DNA of 64,000 nt. It comes from Lepidurus packardi. Its lineage: Eukaryota > Arthropoda > Branchiopoda > Notostraca > Triopsidae. A program made the translations under genes and the position numbers. The stretch's first letter is position 1; every line of letters starts with the position of its first letter. The notes under the pieces are model-generated. The model had not been told where the DNA came from and did no database searches. It was given only the letters and a program-made list of their open reading frames with translations. The stretch covers positions 7,398,565 through 7,462,564 of the forward strand of contig JAKZAN010000001.1 of NCBI GenBank assembly GCA_023053545.1. Direction: 5' to 3'. This document shows, one piece after another, positions 58,684 through 64,000 of this stretch.

Positions 58684-61411
58684 ATGGCGGATGCTAAGAA
58701 AATCCAAGATTTGCGCCTGCTGGCCGACCGGCTTCGTATTCATTCCATCAAGTCTACCAATGCCTCGAAGTCTGGGTAAATTAAAATGTTGATTATATCA
58801 GTATTATTGTACACATTCCTTTCGTATAAGTCACGTACGAGTAGTGTCATTTACGCTTGATCGCTCACTTATATCCCATGGCCCCCTAACATGCACACTT
58901 TCTATACCGTATCTTTGATGCCGACCAATTTCTTTCTGTTTTTGTCCTAAGAATGGACTAAGGTCACTCACCTCTTCAAATCCTTGCACCAATAAGCATA
59001 AATGTTATTGTATTTATGGTTTTTTCTCTTCGGTAGGCATCCCACATCCTGCTCTTCGATGGCGGACGTCCTGTCGGTACTTTTCTTCCACGAAATGCGT
59101 TACAGTCTGGAGAATCCCCGCCACCCCGGTTCGGACCGTTTTATTTTGTCCAAGGGTCACGCTGCTCCAATTCTGTACGCTGCCTGGGCTGAAGCGGGTC
59201 TTTTTCCCACCAGCGAGCTCCAAAAACTTCGCGAGCTTGATAATGACCTAGAAGGTACAGCTCTTTCCCCCTTGCAATTAACCTTGTAACTTTTCCTCAT
59301 ATTACACCCTTCCTTTCACTAGGTCATCCTACCCCACGATTGAACTTTGTGGATGTAGCCACTGGTTCTTTGGGCCAAGGCTTGAGCGTGGCTGCTGGCA
59401 TGGCCTACATTGGCAAAAACTTGGACAACGCCGATTATAGGACATACTGTTTGTTGGGTGACGGCGAAAGCGCGGAAGGTTCTGTCTGGGAAGCTTTGCA
59501 CTTTGCTGGTCACTACAAACTGAGCAACTTGTGCGCCATCTTTGATATTAACCGTTTGGGTCAATCTGAAGCCACTGCATTGCAGCATGACATGGCGACG
59601 TACCGTAAACGCTTAGATGCCTTTGGTTGGAATGCTATTGTTATCGACGGCCATGATATCGAGGAAATCGTAAAAGTAAAACTCTTTAAAAGTTCTTTCG
59701 TTGATTTTCGGATGTTTCATAAAATCATTCGTTTTTTTTTCCTTTCATTGTAGGCCTTTGAAGAAGCACATAAGAATACGGAGAAACCTACAGCTATCTT
59801 GGCTCGCACCTTCAAAGGATACAAATTCCCCACGATTTCAGATTCTGAAAATTGGCATGGCAAGCCATTGGGAGATAAGAGTGATGAAGTTATTAAAGTA
59901 AGTTTTTGTTTTAATTTTCTTAATTTTTCTGAATTCAGTCGCTATAATAGCACTTAATTATCTGCTAGGCTCTTTTGGCGGGAATGGATGGAAATGATGA
60001 CGTCACTGTATCCATTGCCGCTCCTCCCGGTGAAGCTGTCAAGGTAGACTTGTCGAACATCACATTGTCATCTCCTCCTAGCTACAAATTGGGCGAATTA
60101 GTCGCTACCCGTCTGTCTTACGGCACTGCTTTGGCTAAGTTGGCTAAAAGTCATCCTCGTGTAATCGCTTTAGATGGGGATACGAAAAATTCAACGTATT
60201 CTGACAAGATCAAAACTGTTGACCCCAACCGGTATATCGAGTGCTACATCGCCGAACAAAACTTGGTGGGTGTGGCTATGGGAGCTGCCTGTCGTGACCG
60301 CACCGTGGCGTTCGTTTCGACTTTCGCTGCCTTCTTTACCCGTGCTTTCGACCAGGTATTATCTCTTTCAATACCTTCTTAGGAGTTTTCTTCTCATGGG
60401 TTCTATGGTGTAATGGTTAGCACTCTGGACTTTGAATCCAGCGATCCGAGTTCAAATCTCGGTAGAACCTTCTTTTTTCCTTTTCTTCGTTATATTTTAA
60501 CCTGAATGTGGGTTGTTAATTAATTAAGTAACTTTGTTATATAATATTATTGTATCTTTTTCTTATATTTTTTTATTATTAGATATAATTTTGTATTGTA
60601 AACACGTTTCTCTGTCTATAAGTATATAAGTTTGATTTCCTTATGTGGTAATTTTTATATCTTTTCCACGTCTTCAGTTGCGTATGGGCGCCATTTCGCA
60701 AACTAACATCAACTGTGTGGGATCCCATGCTGGCGTGTCTATTGGCGAAGATGGTCCTTCCCAAATGGCTTTGGAAGATTTGGCCATGTTCCGTTCCATT
60801 CCTACTGCCACTGTATTCTACCCCAGCGACGCTGTCTCTTGCGAAAGGGCAATAGAATTAGCCGCCAATAAGAAAGGCATTTGCTTCATTCGCACGTCCC
60901 GCCCCAACACGGCCGTCATTTACGCCAATGACGAAGACTTCCAGATTGGCCAAGGCAAAGTTGTACTGCAACACGATAGTGATGTGATACTTATCGTTGG
61001 AGCTGGTGTTACCCTGCATGAAGCTTTGGCGGCTGCCGACACTTTGGAAAAGGAGCATGGTATTCTTGTGGCGGTCGTGGATCCCTTTACGATCAAGCCC
61101 ATCGATGAGCAGTTGCTGATTGCCCAAGCTAAACGCGTTGGTGGTCGTGTACTGACGGTTGAGGATCATTATCCTGAAGGTAACGTAACCATTAACAATT
61201 ATCTGTGTATTATAAATAAATAAAAAAAACTTGATTAGGTGGCTTGGGAGAGGCAGTGACTAGTGCGTTGTCCATGGAGCCCAATACGTTAGTCAAGCGT
61301 ATGGCTGTGCGCGAAGTTCCTCGTTCTGGTCCTCCTCAAGCATTGCTGGAGAAATACAATATTGACCGGAATGCTATTGTGAAGGAAGTTCGCGGCTGGC
61401 TCGGAAACTAA
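58684..61411 (+). CDS. Tkt: Transketolase
   Basis: Exons 58684-58775, 59037-59254, 59323-59675, 59754-59897, 59969-60355, 60678-61179 and 61239-61411 join in phase to give 622 residues, the usual animal length. The thiamine-diphosphate-binding motif is [13 protein letters not shown] with the following DINRLGQSE. The pyrimidine-binding domain has [15 protein letters not shown] with the catalytic Glu, and [19 protein letters not shown]. The enzyme moves two-carbon units between sugar phosphates in the cytosolic pentose phosphate pathway. No breaks. The 322-base intron 60356-60677 carries a tRNA gene on the same strand. The gene converges with THOC7 214 bases away. Confidence 0.98.
60399..60470 (+). 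tRNA. tRNA-Gln (UUG anticodon), inside a transketolase intron
   Basis: A 72-base cloverleaf. The acceptor stem GGTTCTA pairs fully with TAGAACC. The anticodon stem CTGGA/TCCAG encloses CTTTGAA, giving anticodon TTG at 60432-60434. The D arm has TGGTGTAATGGTTAGCA and the T arm has the B-box GTTCAAATC. A run of T follows directly (60473-60478), a Pol III terminator. No intron in the tRNA. CCA is not encoded, as normal for a eukaryote. Confidence 0.96.
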
Positions 61412-61625
61412 GTACGTAAGATGGTGCTAGCTATAAACGAACAACGTTAGATGTTCTAGATGTCATTGTGTTCTGAAGAAAAAACCATTCCCGCTTATTC
61501 TATATGATCCAGTAGCAAAAAAAATTAACTTTACAACATTCCTGGTGTATTGCGGGTCTGATAGGTGTAATACAAAGATATTCAATGGGATATTTAATTC
61601 AGTAAGGGTCACAGAGTCAAAGAAT
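61412..61625. other. Short gap between convergent Tkt and THOC7
   Basis: 214 bases with both 3' UTRs. No other feature. Confidence 0.5.
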
Positions 61626-62355
61626 TTATCCAGTGGAAGTCTCCATTTCTTCTAAACCAGAAAAATCACCATCATCATCAGGTGCTGCGAAATCGTCCTT
61701 TTCTTGCTCAAGGAGGTCTTGTAATTGAGCAATAGCAGTGAGGAGTAGGTGACACTGTTTCTGCCGCATTTGCAACTTGGCTTCTAGCTTCTTTCGTTGT
61801 TCTTTCGACTCCTGCAGTTCGGCTTGTAACTGAGCAAAACGTTTGCTGTTATCTTGTCTATCAGGCTGAGTGGCAATTATGGCAGCTAAGGCGTCGTACT
61901 CCATGCGATTACGGCGGACTTGCTTGGCTTCCGCTAAATCGGCTTTTGCAGCATCTATATCCTTGCGAGCTTGAGCGATAGCGGACTCGATTGTAGAGTA
62001 TAAACTTTCGTAGTGCCGCAGTTCTTCTCCATTCATCGCTGACATGATATGGGATTTGGTCATGGCTGTTTCGCACTGAGCTATTTGGCTCATTATACGC
62101 TCGTACTGCAAGCGGCTATCAAAATAAACAGTTCACTAGGCAATTTCAAACAAGCTTAGTTTAGTTACTATTCTTCGGGACTCTCTGAACTTGACATGCA
62201 CCATTTAGTGAAGGACCGAAGCAAAACATTTAGCCTCCTGTCATCTCCTGTGCCGTCTCCATCAATTAGTAATCGTTTCCGAATAACTTCCTCTAAAGAA
62301 ACAAACATAGCGTAAAAATAAAAAAGCTTATATTCGTGGTTTTACCGTCTCCCAT
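61626..62355 (-). CDS. THOC7: THO complex subunit 7
   Basis: Minus-strand exons 62355-62346 (only 10 bases, MGD plus one base), 62292-62169 and 62115-61626 join in phase to give 207 residues, close to human 204. The N-terminus has EEVIRKRLLIDGDGTGDDRRLN and SFTKWC, both hallmark THOC7 blocks. Then comes a long coiled coil (about 60-190) with KQVRRNRMEYDALAAII, and an acidic tail. THOC7 is part of THO/TREX, which couples transcription to mRNA export in the nucleus. The tiny first exon is set by the ATG, a good donor (GACG|GTAAAA) and the match to the family start. It diverges from the ataxin-7 gene. Confidence 0.95.
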
Positions 62356-62517
62356 TTTCTTGCCAACTTGCAATACACAAATGTTGTTTTCGCAATTAAA
62401 CCGGCCGCGCTTGGCTTACCTTTAGCCCGGGCTTCAAGTTTCTAGGCAGATGTAAGTGAAGGAATTATCCCGGGCTGGCTTTTACTATCCCGGGCCAAAA
62501 GTGAGCCAGTGTGAAAA
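62356..62517. promoter_or_regulatory. Probable bidirectional promoter of THOC7 and the ataxin-7-like gene
   Basis: Only 162 bases separate the two start codons. The stretch is GC-rich and has three CCCGGG palindromes (about 62427, 62470, 62491), in contexts AGCCCGGGCTT, ATCCCGGGCTGG and ATCCCGGGCCAA. A fourth occurs in intron 1 at about 62704. The promoter role follows from the arrangement; the motif's factor is unknown. Confidence 0.6.
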
Positions 62518-63966
62518 ATGGCGTCCGGCGATGACAGTCCAAGCAGCCTGCACGGACAACCCTGGTCCGTGTGGGCCGAGAAATTAGGCAGGGACAGCCC
62601 TCAGAGTAAGTGGAAACAGTTGATTAATTAATCCTGCATCTAGGTTTAAAATTTAAAAAAATTATGGGTGTTTAAATACGGCCGTGGTACCATGCCGTAA
62701 TGTCCCGGGTCAAGCGAAGGCCAGGTGCGCGGGGCTTTGACCTCATCCGAAAACTTCAGCAAAATTTAAAATGAATGGATGTTTGAATCATGATCAACTC
62801 TTTGAAACAAATATAATACTAATAGCCTATGTCTATCAATAGGCGATGAGGATGGCGCTGGGAAGACAAACCGCAAACAAGGGGATGCCATGAAGCTTCA
62901 CAGTGAAGGTGATATTATCTTTCATCTGATTATTTCCCTATCATTTTGTCCATCGTTTTAACCTTTCTGATATACGTACAATTGCAGTACTTCTTTGTTC
63001 TAATACCTGAAAAATCAATAGTCTGTTAAACTTCTGTATTTGTGTCTTGATCTTTAATAAGGGTACTTGTTTACAATATTTTCGAACAAAGTTTCTAATC
63101 GACTTCTGTTTTATTTGTAGAAATGTGTTACTATGGCCTGTGTCCCGTCCGTGATGATTTCTATTTGGTTGTGTGTAACATGTGTAACAAAGTATGTACT
63201 CCACAAGCCTTACAAGAACATATAGGTAAATTTACACTCTTAATTTTTGCCTTTTCAAACCGGCTTTAACTACTTTTATATGGTATGTAGAATCGCGACA
63301 CCCGCCTTCTCCTTTACCTGCCGTACCAGAAGCCACGCCAGTTTCTGCACTGACTGGCGGACCCGCCCCTCCTTCGCGGAGTAAAGGCAAAAAGAATGCT
63401 TCCTCTGCCACACCTGTCGCCAGCGCCAGCATTAGCAGCAAACCTGTCCCTGATATTATGGCTACCAAAGCCCCGCCCACGAGCTGTCGTCCTCGGAAAG
63501 ACCGTCACAAAGAACGTAGTAATGCCAAGTTACCCACCAGCATTCCTTTCGAGCCACCTTTACCACCTCCTACACTTCCACCTTCTCTGCCTCCTTCGCC
63601 ACTTTTCTCCACTCCTCCGTCCCCTAGCCCTGCTCCTGCTGCTTGCCTCAGCAACATCACCATGACAGTCAACTTGGATCCTTCAGGTGTCCCTACGGTG
63701 CAAATCCACTTGCCAGAGCCCGAAGAAGGAATCTCATTGCTGGGAGATGATGACCTGTTGGGTAATCCGGTTGCAATCGCCACTGATCTCATTGGACCGA
63801 AGACTATGAGCAAGAAAAGGAAAAACTCGAAAACAGACCGCAAATGCTTGCCTCTCAAAGACCGAGAATTCGATCCTGAAAAGCATTGCGGTGTCTGGAT
63901 GCCCGAGAACGCTCGGCCTTGCACGAGGTCCTTGACTTGTAAAGCCCATTCGCTGAGTCTAAGAAG
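62518..63966 (+). CDS. Ataxin-7-like SAGA deubiquitinase-module subunit (Sgf73 family), 3' end beyond window
   Basis: Exons 62518-62605, 62843-62908, 63121-63225 and 63291-63966 are in phase. A donor at 63966 (AGAAG|GTATCT) shows that the gene continues past the window. The first exon reads WSVWAEKLGRD, a conserved ataxin-7 start. The third exon holds the atypical N-terminal zinc finger (YYGLCPVRDDFYLVVCNMC, then CTPQALQEH) that binds the ubiquitin protease module. A long Pro/Ser/Ala-rich linker and a basic KKRKNSK patch follow. The SCA7 domain (DPEKHCGVW to RPCTRSLTCKAHS), which binds nucleosomes, ends the visible part. The protein tethers the deubiquitinase to SAGA in the nucleus. Confidence 0.94.
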
Positions 63967-64000
63967 GTATCTCTCGAAACTGTTTCTTTCGAAATTGATC

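Noticed and set aside
63505..63949. Minus-strand open frames across the ataxin-7 exon
   Set aside because: Shadows of the long Pro/Ser-rich exon on the plus strand.

Overview
The window is nuclear DNA of an animal, most likely an arthropod and perhaps a crustacean. The evidence is single-copy metazoan genes split by short GT-AG introns (mostly 46-70 bases), a Fife/RIM-type active-zone protein, an EGF-receptor relic closest to insect Egfr, short TTAGG-like tracts, and several families of cut-and-paste transposons. The species cannot be fixed from the sequence alone.

Layout. 1-3490 (+): end of an unidentified coding region, then the PDZ-C2 part of a Fife/Piccolo/RIM-family gene, possibly the same gene. 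3840-8778 (-): an intron-bearing EGF-receptor pseudogene with at least six stop codons and four frameshifts. 9195-10055 (-): a decayed copy of a PAN-like secreted protein whose intact relative is at 18449-19674 (-). 11235-16098 (+): a broken Ty3/gypsy retrotransposon with no recognisable 5' LTR. 19.7-33.7 kb is gene-poor and holds tandem duplications, a pogo/Tigger-like deletion derivative, small inverted-repeat elements and one probable 5' coding exon (25852-26203). 33744-36873 (+): MNK kinase. 39081-47508 (+): complete Brpf gene, whose introns hold three mobile-element insertions plus one nested inside another. 47963-51983 (+): ELAPOR/KIAA1324-type receptor. 52143-53655 (-): WASH1. 54300-56796 (-): a two-exon gene predicted to fuse a peptidase-C76-like domain, a zinc finger and an RPA-like region. 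58684-61411 (+): transketolase with a tRNA-Gln(UUG) in an intron. 61626-62355 (-): THOC7. 62518 to the window end (+): ataxin-7/SGF73-like gene.

The right half is compact. ELAPOR and WASH1 converge with 159 bases between stop codons, transketolase and THOC7 converge within 214 bases, and THOC7 and the ataxin-7 gene diverge from 162 bases. Several genes have related jobs without being an operon: Brpf and ataxin-7 act in histone acetyltransferase complexes, THOC7 in mRNA export and MNK in translation control. The most unusual item is the protease-zinc finger-RPA gene at 54.3-56.8 kb. It has the parts list of a Helitron-like or viral-type replication module but no Rep, helicase or transposase nearby, and it lies beside a block of direct repeats.
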